From an uncultured Bacteroides sp. (lineage in GTDB: Bacteria; Bacteroidota; Bacteroidia; Bacteroidales; Bacteroidaceae), in assembly GCA_944322285.1 (NCBI GenBank), contig CALUOR010000019.1, positions 1-64,000 of the forward strand: 64,000 bases of DNA, in the 5' to 3' direction. Position 1 is the first letter of the stretch; every line of letters begins with the position of its first letter. Shown one piece after another: positions 56,549-63,801 of this stretch. The translations under genes and the position numbers were made by a program. The notes below the pieces were generated by a model. It was not told the DNA's origin and did no database searches. It was given only the letters and a program-made list of their open reading frames with translations.

Positions 56549-57790
56549 TCATTCTTCGTCTATATCGATATATTGGCTGCCAAGGAACGGCAACTTTACC
56601 AACTTCCCTTGCTTGTAGGCATTGTAAGGGGAAAGATTTTTATGCAATCCCAAGGAAGAAAGGCGCACTATTTGGGTCTCGCCCAATTCATCTTTATCCG
56701 TAAACCATATCGTGTCGCGGCGAATGAAATCCTCGTTAAGCAGATTGATGTCATGCGTTGTCAGAAGCATCTGAGACGGTCTATTGCTGTTCGCTAAAAA
56801 CACTTTTAGGAAATAAGCCAACAGTTCGTAATGGATACTTGTTTCTACTTCATCAATAGGCACAAACCGATTTGTCTTTAACAAGAAATTCAGAATCACG
56901 GCCATGCCCAAAAATCTCATTGTACCATTGGATTCGTATTCCTCAGACAAATCATATACTTTCTCGCCAGCCTTATGTTTGAAGGTCAGTTCCGCGTTTG
57001 TAATTTTACCTCTTCTTAGCATTTCAGCTTTTGCCTCTTTATCAATAGGCGCATTCTGAATCAGCTGTTCCAATTCAGGGGTAATCAACTCTTCTTCTTC
57101 ATGCAACACCACATTTTCTATGTTGAAATCAGATGCTTTCAGGAATTTCAAAACGAATTTTTTCAAATCCCCAGTTTCGTCTTTATCCAGTCGTGATTTG
57201 ACATACCCCGAGAGTAACATGCCAGGAGCCAATACATCCTTTACATGGTTGGCAAAGTAATCGTACACATCATTCAACTTTGTCCGTTCCACATTGCTTT
57301 TACCAAACGCAGCAAGCACACTGCAATTATTGATTGCATTCCCGGAAATTATTTCTTGGCTCTTCCGTGACATTTTCAGATTTGAACCAAATTTTATGGT
57401 CGTGGAATCTGTCGCTGCATCATAATTGCGGATATATAATTTAGCAGGGCGAATAGAATCATAAACAACCAATGTTTCGGAATGAATATATTTAGCATCC
57501 AATTCAAAGCTAAGAACATACTTAGACTGGTCGATATAGAATACCATTGACATCTTCGTCGTTTCATTCCTTGAAGTGTCATCCAACATAAAAGGAACGA
57601 CTCCTGTTTTTTCATTTCGGTCTTTAGGCATCCTTAATACTAGCATTCTGAAGAACTCGATGGCATTTAATACATTTGTCTTGCCGGAAGCATTGGCACC
57701 ATAGATGATTCCTACCTTCAGTAATCTGACCCCCTCTTTAACCTCATACGAATATTCATCAGACATAAAAGTATCAGATTTGAATTTCAA
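56549..57790 (-). CDS. RloA-like AAA ATPase, probably missing its N-terminus
   Basis: A 413-residue ABC/SMC-like AAA ATPase with Walker A GANASGKT (31-38), a Walker B-like segment PIDEVETSIH and the TTHD H-loop. Full-length family members begin with a strand of the form FxxxNFxSF some 25-40 residues ahead of this start. Here that strand is absent, the only starts are TTG at 57790 or ATG at 57766, and a stop is immediately upstream in frame. A 17-base inverted repeat lies 30 bases upstream. These facts suggest a 5' truncation. The RloB and TIR partner genes follow without gaps. Confidence 0.8.
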   Translation of the reverse strand: MKFKSDTFMSDEYSYEVKEGVRLLKVGIIYGANASGKTNVLNAIEFFRMLVLRMPKDRNEKTGVVPFMLDDTSRNETTKMSMVFYIDQSKYVLSFELDAKYIHSETLVVYDSIRPAKLYIRNYDAATDSTTIKFGSNLKMSRKSQEIISGNAINNCSVLAAFGKSNVERTKLNDVYDYFANHVKDVLAPGMLLSGYVKSRLDKDETGDLKKFVLKFLKASDFNIENVVLHEEEELITPELEQLIQNAPIDKEAKAEMLRRGKITNAELTFKHKAGEKVYDLSEEYESNGTMRFLGMAVILNFLLKTNRFVPIDEVETSIHYELLAYFLKVFLANSNRPSQMLLTTHDINLLNEDFIRRDTIWFTDKDELGETQIVRLSSLGLHKNLSPYNAYKQGKLVKLPFLGSQYIDIDEE

Positions 57791-57818
57791 AAAGAAAGCG
57801 AAGCATTAGAAATTAGCA

Positions 57819-57835
57819 GGTAACGATTTGGTAAC
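57819..57835. repeat. Right imperfect inverted repeat of the RloAB-TIR segment
   Basis: GGTAACGATTTGGTAAC, complement of 55696-55712 at 14 of 17 bases. It lies just ahead of the shortened RloA-like reading frame. Confidence 0.5.
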
Positions 57836-57867
57836 AACTATTCGTTCTGAATACAATCCATTATCTT

Positions 57868-57939
57868 TCAGTTAATTGCGCCGCGCAGTTTTGGCGATAG
57901 GTAATGGATTTGTAACGTGCTAACTTCTGTATTCTTCAT
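57868..57939 (-). other. Possible 23-residue peptide frame ahead of rloA
   Basis: An ATG at 57939, about 20 bases after the expected transcription start, opens a frame MKNTEVSTLQIHY... that stops at 57868. It may be a leader or just the start of a gene removed by rearrangement. The support is only position and promoter. Confidence 0.2.
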
Positions 57940-57967
57940 CGCTTTGAAGTGGGTGATTAGCTGAGGA

Positions 57968-57975
57968 CAAAGATA
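57968..57975 (-). promoter_or_regulatory. Predicted -7 element pointing into the RloAB-TIR operon
   Basis: TATCTTTG on the minus strand, exact consensus. It implies an untranslated leader of about 170 bases before the shortened rloA start, longer than elsewhere in this window. Confidence 0.45.
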
Positions 57976-58055
57976 GTGATTTCAGCCTAGAAACTGTTTT
58001 GAATTTATCGTGCGATGATTTGGGATGAGTTTTTGAGACTTCTATCGGCTCCTTG

Positions 58056-58078
58056 GAGCTGGCTTAGCGGGAAGCGGC
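58056..58078. repeat. Right 23-bp direct repeat of the defence islet
   Basis: GAGCTGGCTTAGCGG then GAAGCGGC, identical to 54004-54026 except one base. It carries the phosphoesterase stop codon context but no gene. Confidence 0.65.
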
Positions 58079-58136
58079 TTCCTGTCCGGCCTGTTTATAG
58101 TTAGGGTGTGCCCTAACGCGAAGTCATTGTCTTCTA

Positions 58137-58643
58137 TTACGGCACACCCTCATTCAATTTATTTTGTGCCAACGGATCATCCGTCTCTTCGCCTCCGTTA
58201 CCGTCCTCTCCGGTATTCTCTTCTTCGTCACCTTCCTCTGTGTCCGAGGTCGTTTGCGAATCGGTTAGCGTGGCTTTCGTGATGCTTGTGTTGAGCAAGT
58301 CGCGCAGTTGTTTGCTTTGGCGGAACTTCAGGCTGAAGCGTTCCACGGCTTCCGCGCCGGCGCCTTCTTCCGTTTCCGAAGCCTTTGCCGACATGGCCAG
58401 GTAGAAACTGCCCAGATTTCCCAGTTCCAGCGAGTGACCGTTCAGGATAAACTGTTCAATCTGCTGGTTGATGGCGTAGAAAGCCGCGGCCATTTGCGCT
58501 TTGGCGATGCCTGAATTCTCACTGGCGTAGCTAATCAGCTGTTCTGAGCTGATTTTAGAATAGTGCAATGCTTTGGTGACATACATGTTTTTGTCAATGC
58601 AAGCTACCCGTTGCAAGCGGGTTTGTAATTTAATAATTCCCAT
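58137..58643 (-). CDS. HU-HIG family DNA-binding protein
   Basis: A 168-residue HU/IHF-like protein of the Bacteroidetes HU-HIG group: helical N-terminal half (YSKISSEQLISYASENSGI, AAFYAINQQIEQFILNGHSLELGNLGSF), a beta-arm core and a strongly acidic C-terminal tail (about 125-160, DEEENTGEDG). Such genes usually lie with small hydrophobic peptides and an amidase-like or DUF5675 gene in Bacteroides genomes, as they do here. The role is not known; the acidic tail is typical. Confidence 0.85.
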   Translation of the reverse strand: MGIIKLQTRLQRVACIDKNMYVTKALHYSKISSEQLISYASENSGIAKAQMAAAFYAINQQIEQFILNGHSLELGNLGSFYLAMSAKASETEEGAGAEAVERFSLKFRQSKQLRDLLNTSITKATLTDSQTTSDTEEGDEEENTGEDGNGGEETDDPLAQNKLNEGVP

Positions 58644-58703
58644 AATTTTAAGTTTTTAAGTTTGAAAATAAGTAACTAATCACATTTAGCTTATACTATA
58701 TCA

Positions 58704-58828
58704 GTAGTTAAGTAGTTAAGAAGTTAAGTAGTTAAGCCGATAGTTGCCTTATCATGTATACTAAAAGTATTGGCTTAACTCCTAACGGAGCAAAGCGGAG
58801 TGATAACTCCTTAACTTCTTAACTCCTA
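58704..58828. repeat. AGTTAAG-rich inverted repeat
   Basis: A run of GTAGTTAAG/GAAGTTAAG units ends in TTAAGCC at 58738 and is mirrored by GGCTTAACTCC ... CTTAACTTCTTAACTCC to 58828. The arms pair imperfectly over about 35 bases. Confidence 0.6.
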
Positions 58829-58883
58829 CAAATGGTGTCAATTAATTCTGTACACTTACTTAAAATGATAATTTGTCAGGGCA

Positions 58884-59066
58884 AACCACAGATAGGACGG
58901 ATTTGCACGGATTTTTATTTTCAGATGAATAGTATCTGTCATGTCGAGCTTGTCGAGACATCTCACGTAGCGCATGAGGAAGTCTTACATGAGACTCTTC
59001 GACTACGCTCAGAGTGACAGATACATCTGTGCCCATCTCGTTTCATCCGTGTTTATCAGTGGTTTA
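58884..59066. repeat. Nested inverted repeat 1 (ACGGAT outer, TGTCAT inner)
   Basis: The outer arms (AAACCACAGATAGGACGGAT near 58884 and ATCCGTGTTTATCAGTGGTTT at 59045-59065) pair, and an inner pair runs from TCTGTCATGTCGAGC at about 58935 to GCTCAGAGTGACAGA at about 59021. It is built like the element at 59806-59971. Together with the 58704-58828 repeat it fills the 448-base gap between the HU gene and the small peptide. Confidence 0.7.
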
Positions 59067-59091
59067 ATTTCCCATTCACAAATTTGCCGAG

Positions 59092-59199
59092 TCAGTTCGC
59101 CGGCTCCTCCTTCAGTTTGTTACTGTCCGGCTTTTTGTTCTTTTTCAACAGATTCAGGATAAACCGAATCACTTTTAAAATCACTTCAATCCATTTCAT
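59092..59199 (-). CDS. Small cationic amphipathic peptide
   Basis: A 35-codon frame (MKWIEVILKVIRFILNLLKK then a Lys-rich tail ending EEPAN) beginning 49 bases after the DUF5675 stop. The first 20 residues form a hydrophobic helix. Short hydrophobic proteins of this kind are routinely found between HU-HIG and amidase/DUF5675 genes in Bacteroides. It is too short for length-based gene finding and is not proven to be translated. Confidence 0.5.
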   Translation of the reverse strand: MKWIEVILKVIRFILNLLKKNKKPDSNKLKEEPAN

Positions 59200-59248
59200 C
59201 TTGTTTATTTACGATTTTACTATTTACGATTTACTGTTTTTACCATTC

Positions 59249-59656
59249 TCATACCACTTTGATCAAGATATTTTCTCCCCTGTCCCAGGCCTCCTTCAAG
59301 CGTGCGAACAGCTTGTTGAAAGCACTGCGGGACATGCTCAGCCTGTCGTTCACGCTTCGTTTTCCCACCAGGATGCACCCCTCTGTATCTGCCACCGTGT
59401 TGCCACAATGGATGAGGATTCCCGTGAATCCGGGCACATTCATCAGGTAAGGCATCAATCTTTTAAAGCGGGCGGATACTTCCAGACAGATTTCATACGT
59501 CCCTTCGGGGATGGCCGTTTGTCCCGCCACTTTCTGTTCCTTCCCGAGGTCGCGCCATCGGGGTTCCAGCGTATGTGCCATTCGTTCCTTTCCCAGATAC
59601 AATACACCGGTGGTACATTCAGCCTGTCGGCTGGTTCGTGTCAGTGTTAGTTCCAT
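59249..59656 (-). CDS. DUF5675 family protein
   Basis: A 135-residue soluble protein. Features of DUF5675 are visible: TLEPRWRDL, the IPEGTYEICLEVS strand, GILIHCGN and DTEGCILVGK, a pattern resembling L,D-transpeptidase-like folds with His and Cys (IHCGN, GCILVG) near each other. The function is not established; it occurs in prophage-like and HU-associated gene sets. A consensus promoter lies 75 bases upstream. Confidence 0.85.
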   Translation of the reverse strand: MELTLTRTSRQAECTTGVLYLGKERMAHTLEPRWRDLGKEQKVAGQTAIPEGTYEICLEVSARFKRLMPYLMNVPGFTGILIHCGNTVADTEGCILVGKRSVNDRLSMSRSAFNKLFARLKEAWDRGENILIKVV

Positions 59657-59730
59657 AACTCTACATTTTTAAATTATACATTAAATGATTACTCTCGTTG
59701 TCAACCCCGGTTCCTTCTGGTTGACGGCTG

Positions 59731-59738
59731 CAAAGTTA
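59731..59738 (-). promoter_or_regulatory. Predicted -7 element of the DUF5675-peptide unit
   Basis: TAACTTTG on the minus strand, exact consensus, 75 bases before the DUF5675 ATG. Confidence 0.5.
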
Positions 59739-59805
59739 GGGCGTGCAAAAAGGCGTTTCAAGTTTGTGGAAAATTGAGTGAGAAGGTCTGGAAATGGGAA
59801 TTTAT

Positions 59806-59971
59806 TTTTAGGCACGGATTACACGGATTACATGGATTTTTTAAGAAAGTCTCTTGTATTTGTCATTCTGAGCGAAGCGAAGAATCTCCCGCACGCACTG
59901 TGAGATGCTTCACTACGTTCAGCATGACAAAAGAAATCCGTGACCAATCCGTGTAATCCGCGCCTAAAAAC
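59806..59971. repeat. Nested inverted repeat 2 (ACGGATT outer, TGTCATTCTGAGCG inner)
   Basis: The outer arms, 59806-59830 and 59947-59971, are complementary at 24 of 25 bases (TTTTTAGGCACGGATTACAC type). Inside, TGTCATTCTGAGCGAAGCGA at 59862 pairs with the complement strand ending CAGCATGACA at 59930. It occupies the middle of the 384-base gap between DUF5675 and the next gene. Confidence 0.8.
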
Positions 59972-60040
59972 AACCCGATAAATTATCATTTTCCCTCCGA
60001 CTTCCGGAAATTTCCCCTCCTCCTTCTGGAAAAGAAACCG

Positions 60041-60568
60041 CTACTTCCGGCTCTCTCGTAGCCGCTGTAGCCCTATATAATAAGGTGTAGCGGCGAAGCG
60101 TTTTTCTATTTTGCGGTAATCCGCATAGTAAGTGTCCGTCTTCAGGCCCGGCTGGATGCCCGCCAGTTTCCGGCGGAAAGCGGCCATCTCGTCCAGACGG
60201 TACTGAAACAGACGGCCTCCCTTGTCGATGGAGACCACCTTGGTCCGCACAAACTCATAGAACGGCTGCTTCCCCCGGGTGGTGAAGTTGTCATGGCCCA
60301 GCCCTTCCCGCTCCACCAGCAGATACAGGTACGCCGCAAACGTCACCTCGTCACAGCTCTCCTCCAGTGAGTCCTTTCGCAACAGTCCGTAGAAGTGTGC
60401 GTAAACCTCACTGAAGCATACGGCCAGTTTGTTCTCATCCAGACAGGGATTAAAGATGCCAAACTGCGGCCCCTCCGGTCTGTTCGCCATCCATTTCTGA
60501 AATCGTTGACACTCATCCGCCATCAGCCGCTTGCACAGCTCGGCATAAAACGCTTCTTTCTCTTTCAC
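60041..60568 (-). CDS. Unknown Bacteroidales protein with uncertain start
   Basis: I do not recognise this family. The conserved-looking part is soluble and mixed helical (FYAELCKRLMADECQRFQKW, LEESCDEVTFAAYLYLLVERE, FYEFVRTKVVSIDKGGRLFQYR, ending in basic residues). The open frame extends to 60754, but its first 35 residues overlap a strong promoter element at 60649-60656. The GTG at 60568 is used here, and ATG at 60523 is also possible. The better-looking ATG at about 60605 opens a different frame that stops after 14 codons, so a frameshift near the start cannot be excluded. It lies upstream of the DUF5675 unit. Confidence 0.6.
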   Translation of the reverse strand: MKEKEAFYAELCKRLMADECQRFQKWMANRPEGPQFGIFNPCLDENKLAVCFSEVYAHFYGLLRKDSLEESCDEVTFAAYLYLLVEREGLGHDNFTTRGKQPFYEFVRTKVVSIDKGGRLFQYRLDEMAAFRRKLAGIQPGLKTDTYYADYRKIEKRFAATPYYIGLQRLRESRK

Positions 60569-60648
60569 ATACCCTTCCAGGCATGTGGAAACGACATCTG
60601 TTTTTTCATTTTTAATTAAGATTGTTAAACAATTCGATTTTTGGGCTG

Positions 60649-60656
60649 CAAAGGTA
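60649..60656 (-). promoter_or_regulatory. Predicted -7 element of the unknown protein gene
   Basis: TACCTTTG on the minus strand, exact consensus. It lies within the longest open frame and so argues for a start downstream of about 60640. Confidence 0.5.
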
Positions 60657-60881
60657 GGTAAAATCATCATACAGCCAACCGCATTGTGCCCGTGCACGAC
60701 CGGTTGCTGTCCCATGAAGCATGTATCGCTTTGAATGCCAATACTATTTGACAAATGAGATTAACGTATGTTGTGATTTGAAGTATTGAAATGTTAATGA
60801 ATGTGTAAAAATGATCCGTGCAGTCGTGTGTTGGAGGCTTTAGAATGTGTATATGATTGATATTCAGTGATTTATGTTCTT

Positions 60882-61020
60882 TAGAAACACTGCGCTATTT
60901 CCTCTCAATCAGCGCAGTGTTTACCCCCCAAACAGTGCGCTGATTGGAGAGAAACAGTGCGCCGATTTAGCGCAAATAGTGCGCTGATTCAGAGGCAATA
61001 CTTCGCCGATTTTTTCGTAA
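60882..61020. repeat. 22-bp-period intergenic array D, inverted copy of array C
   Basis: AGTGCGC occurs at 60934, 60956 and 60978, and ACTTCGC at 61000, all 22 bases apart; the first units are inverted (AAACACTGCGCT at 60885, AGCGCAGTGTTT at 60911). Read on the minus strand the block matches array C (25021-25165) nearly base for base. It lies in the 387-base gap before the TPR gene. Confidence 0.85.
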
Positions 61021-61170
61021 AAGAAAGATGTGGACAAATGGGGTAACGTTGCGCATGCCAATGGCAGACAGTCGAGGCGTTAGTTGGCCGTTTCTTCTTT
61101 TTTATTTTATGTCCGTTGATCAAGCCATCTATTGTTAATTAATGCTTAATCCGTGTTTTTTTCCGCATTC

Positions 61171-61212
61171 TGTTGAAAAGAGCAAAAGATTTGTTGAAAT
61201 GAGCAAAGCTTT
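61171..61212 (+). repeat. Tandem 21-bp repeat upstream of the TPR gene promoter
   Basis: TGTTGAAAAGAGCAAAAGAT at 61171 is followed by TGTTGAAATGAGCAAAGCTT at 61192, 21 bases apart. The pair ends 15 bases before the -7 element at 61228 and could be an activator or repressor site. Confidence 0.5.
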
Positions 61213-61227
61213 TCGTAGACTACAAGC

Positions 61228-61235
61228 TATCTTTG
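61228..61235 (+). promoter_or_regulatory. Predicted -7 element of the TPR/HTH gene
   Basis: TATCTTTG, exact consensus. It gives a leader of about 140 bases that contains the GC-rich inverted element at 61252-61366. Confidence 0.5.
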
Positions 61236-61251
61236 CACGCAAAAATGATAA

Positions 61252-61366
61252 TTTAGGGCCCTCTCCCTCCTCCCCCCGAAGGGGAGGTGACCCGCTCGAA
61301 TTCATTTATAATAAACCGAATGCTCTGAGCCCCCTCCCTTCGGGGGAGGGATGGGGAGGGGCTAAA
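61252..61366. repeat. GC-rich inverted element in the TPR gene leader
   Basis: TTTAGGGCCCTCTCCC ... CCCCGAAGGGGAGG on the left pairs with CCCTCCCTTCGGGGGAGGG ... GAGGGGCTAAA on the right. Two CCC-TTCG-GGG hairpins sit inside larger arms. It resembles a dispersed element and ends 16 bases before the gene start. Confidence 0.7.
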
Positions 61367-61381
61367 TATGTTTACTTATTA

Positions 61382-63193
61382 ATGAGAAGATACACCATAT
61401 TATATAGACTGACCCTTTGCCTCGCTTTCCTGCTCAGCGCGTCCTGCAGCCGGAAAGACACCCGTCCTTTGCCCGAAGAATTGGTTCGTGCCGAACGCCT
61501 GATGTGGCAAGCACCGGACAGTGCCCTGTACGTGTTGCAATCCATGCCCGTACCTCCCGAGTCGCAACGCCTGGCGCATGCCACGTGGGCCTTGCTCACC
61601 GCGCAAGCCAAGTACAGGCTTGGTCTGAGTCAGACGGACAGCCTCATCCACATCGCGTGCGATTATTTCCATCGGCATGGGGATGCCCGGCAGAAAGCCT
61701 ATACCTATAATTATATGGCGAGCATCAGCAAGGAACTTCAGCGGCAGGAAGAGGCGCAACACTTCTACCACCTGGCGGCGGCAGAGATGGAACGTACGGA
61801 TGAGCACCGGTTGGGATATTTGATATACAGCGGGCTGGCGGATTTGTATGCGTACCAAGATTTGGGAGAGTATGCCTTGAATATGGGCAATAAAGCCGCC
61901 GTATATGCATGGAAATGCAACGACTCTGCTTATATTAGTTCAGCTGAATTGCTTCAGGCGAGGGCTTATACAGTCTTAGATAGCTTAAAGGAAGCTGTTC
62001 CTCATTATAAAGAATCTTTAAACTTCACCCAAAATCTCCAAAGTTTGGGAAATATTAGCGGAGAATTAGCTGGACTTTATAAACAGTTGACAATGCCTGA
62101 TTCCGCTCTTTATTATGTGCGACGGATGATAGCAATAAACCGAAAGCTTGGAAAAAGAGAGAGTGCAGCAGGAAATACGGTTATTAGCGGTATATATAAG
62201 GCTGCCCACATGCCTGATTCTGCCATTTATTATACCGAAAAGATTTTGAATGACAAAAACGCCAGTTTGTCTCAAACAGCTAGTGCGCATCAAAATTTGT
62301 ATCTGCTGTATGAAGCACAAAAACAGTATAAAGAAGCGGCTGACCATTGTTTTCGGTTCTGCCAATCTTTGGATTCCCTGTTTCGCATGAATCAAAGCCG
62401 GGCGTTGGCCGATATTCAAGCGAAGTACGACTATCAAAACGTCCTCATCGAAAAGAACAAAATAAAGGTTCGCAGTTTGACCCTCTTATCCATCGTGTTG
62501 TGTGTGGCGGTCCTATCTATCTATCTTTTCCAACGGAAGTTACGTCAAAAGGAACGGATTCTGCATAAAGTTCAGGAAGAAGCTCGCAGTAAAGAGATTC
62601 AGATACAAAGCAATGAAAGCCAAATTGCTTATCTGCAAAATTGCATAACGGAACTGAACAAACAAATAGAAGCAAGTAAAGAGAGCGAGTTGCTGGATTT
62701 GCGGGATAACCTTTTGCTGCAAATACACCAACTGGAGCAAACCAACCAGACCTTGCAACAGGAAGTGGAGGCTCAACGCACGGCTCCATCGCAAATAGCC
62801 TCAGAAGACCGGCTGGAGGTGGAACGGTTGAGAAAACGGTGTAAAACGTTAAATGCTTATCTTATCCAGCAGACTCCCGTTTTCCGGGCATTGACAGAGG
62901 GTCCGGTACAAAATTTAAGTGCGGAGCAATGGAACGAACTTAAAGAAGTGCTGAACCTATATTATGATCAGTTTGCCGAGAAACTGGAACAGACCTATCA
63001 ACTGAGTGAAACGGATATTGAAATGTGTTGCCTCTTAAAATTGAAACTTCCTTTAGCCCGTATCGCCTCGTACTTGCATATTGCGCCTGACAGCGTGAAG
63101 AAAAAGAAAGGGCGTTTAAAGAAAGACTTGGAGAAGAAATTGGGCGGATGGGGTACCCACTCCTCCTTCGATTCCTGGCTTTGGGACCTGTAA
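61382..63193 (+). CDS. TPR-containing membrane protein with C-terminal HTH
   Basis: A 603-residue protein. It has an N-terminal signal peptide ending near Cys22 (SASC, not a strict lipobox), TPR-like helical repeats (about 40-350), a membrane helix (about 365-385), a long coiled coil (about 395-490) and a C-terminal LuxR-type helix-turn-helix (about 541-586, SETDIEMCCLLKLKLPLARIA...APDSVKKKKGRL). This layout is common in Bacteroides and is thought to signal from periplasm to DNA, although the HTH is predicted in the cytoplasm. The ATG at 61382 was chosen because the longer frame crosses the promoter and repeat element. It lies just upstream of the DUF3244-radical SAM genes. Confidence 0.88.
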   Translation: MRRYTILYRLTLCLAFLLSASCSRKDTRPLPEELVRAERLMWQAPDSALYVLQSMPVPPESQRLAHATWALLTAQAKYRLGLSQTDSLIHIACDYFHRHGDARQKAYTYNYMASISKELQRQEEAQHFYHLAAAEMERTDEHRLGYLIYSGLADLYAYQDLGEYALNMGNKAAVYAWKCNDSAYISSAELLQARAYTVLDSLKEAVPHYKESLNFTQNLQSLGNISGELAGLYKQLTMPDSALYYVRRMIAINRKLGKRESAAGNTVISGIYKAAHMPDSAIYYTEKILNDKNASLSQTASAHQNLYLLYEAQKQYKEAADHCFRFCQSLDSLFRMNQSRALADIQAKYDYQNVLIEKNKIKVRSLTLLSIVLCVAVLSIYLFQRKLRQKERILHKVQEEARSKEIQIQSNESQIAYLQNCITELNKQIEASKESELLDLRDNLLLQIHQLEQTNQTLQQEVEAQRTAPSQIASEDRLEVERLRKRCKTLNAYLIQQTPVFRALTEGPVQNLSAEQWNELKEVLNLYYDQFAEKLEQTYQLSETDIEMCCLLKLKLPLARIASYLHIAPDSVKKKKGRLKKDLEKKLGGWGTHSSFDSWLWDL

Positions 63194-63328
63194 ATTGCAA
63201 GGCTGTCCGGCATATGTCCACCTTTTGTTTGTTTGTAAAGTGCAAGTTGTTTATTATCAATTCATTACAAAATGAATTTGTCCCCCATTTGTCTCCTCTG
63301 AAATTTTGGTTGTGTTAAAAGTATTGCC

Positions 63329-63336
63329 TAACTTTG
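63329..63336 (+). promoter_or_regulatory. Predicted promoter of the DUF3244-radical SAM operon
   Basis: TAACTTTG (-7) is preceded by TTTG at 63305-63308 (-33), 20 bases away. Both agree with the Bacteroides consensus. The start codon follows 24 bases later. Confidence 0.6.
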
Positions 63337-63360
63337 TGACATAACTTTTAAACAACTATC

Positions 63361-63801
63361 ATGAAGAGATTCCTAAATGTAAAACGATGGTGGATACTTA
63401 TGGGTGTAATGGCTTTATTGCCTTTCGTAGGGTATGCCCATGTATCAACTGATTCAACAACGGACGAAGAAAAGAAGGAAATAAAGTTGGATACATCCGG
63501 TTGGATAGAGACACCTGCACGTAGCCTCCAAGTTCCTTTTATCGCTGTAATAGAAAGTGGTCTGCTCACTATCCAGAGCGAGGATGTATCGTGCGACCTT
63601 ACCATTTGTATTACCGATTGCCAAAATGGAAATGTGGTATATAGTATGGAGGTGTCCCAAGGAAACGGAAGCTTGATAACGATTCCGACTGACGGATGGG
63701 GAAGCGGGCGGTATTACCTTACTATTTCCAATCCGGAAAGGGGATACGTGTTCGGATACTTTAGTCTGCAAAGTAACCACTCTGATTTTATCCCATTATG
63801 A
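63361..63801 (+). CDS. DUF3244 domain protein, exported
   Basis: A 146-residue protein with a signal peptide (about 1-26, ending GYAH). The rest is an Ig-like beta fold (LTICITDCQNGNVVYSM, GRYYLTISNPERGYVFGYFSL), matching DUF3244. Its stop overlaps the start of the next gene (ATGA at 63798), so it is translated together with a radical SAM protein. DUF3244 proteins have no known role; secretion and this coupling hint that it could be acted on by, or assist, the radical SAM product. Confidence 0.8.
   Translation: MKRFLNVKRWWILMGVMALLPFVGYAHVSTDSTTDEEKKEIKLDTSGWIETPARSLQVPFIAVIESGLLTIQSEDVSCDLTICITDCQNGNVVYSMEVSQGNGSLITIPTDGWGSGRYYLTISNPERGYVFGYFSLQSNHSDFIPL

Noticed and set aside
58137-59656. 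HU-HIG, small peptide and DUF5675 genes as a prophage remnant
   Set aside because: No phage structural or lysis genes are present, and such clusters are common chromosomal sets in Bacteroides.
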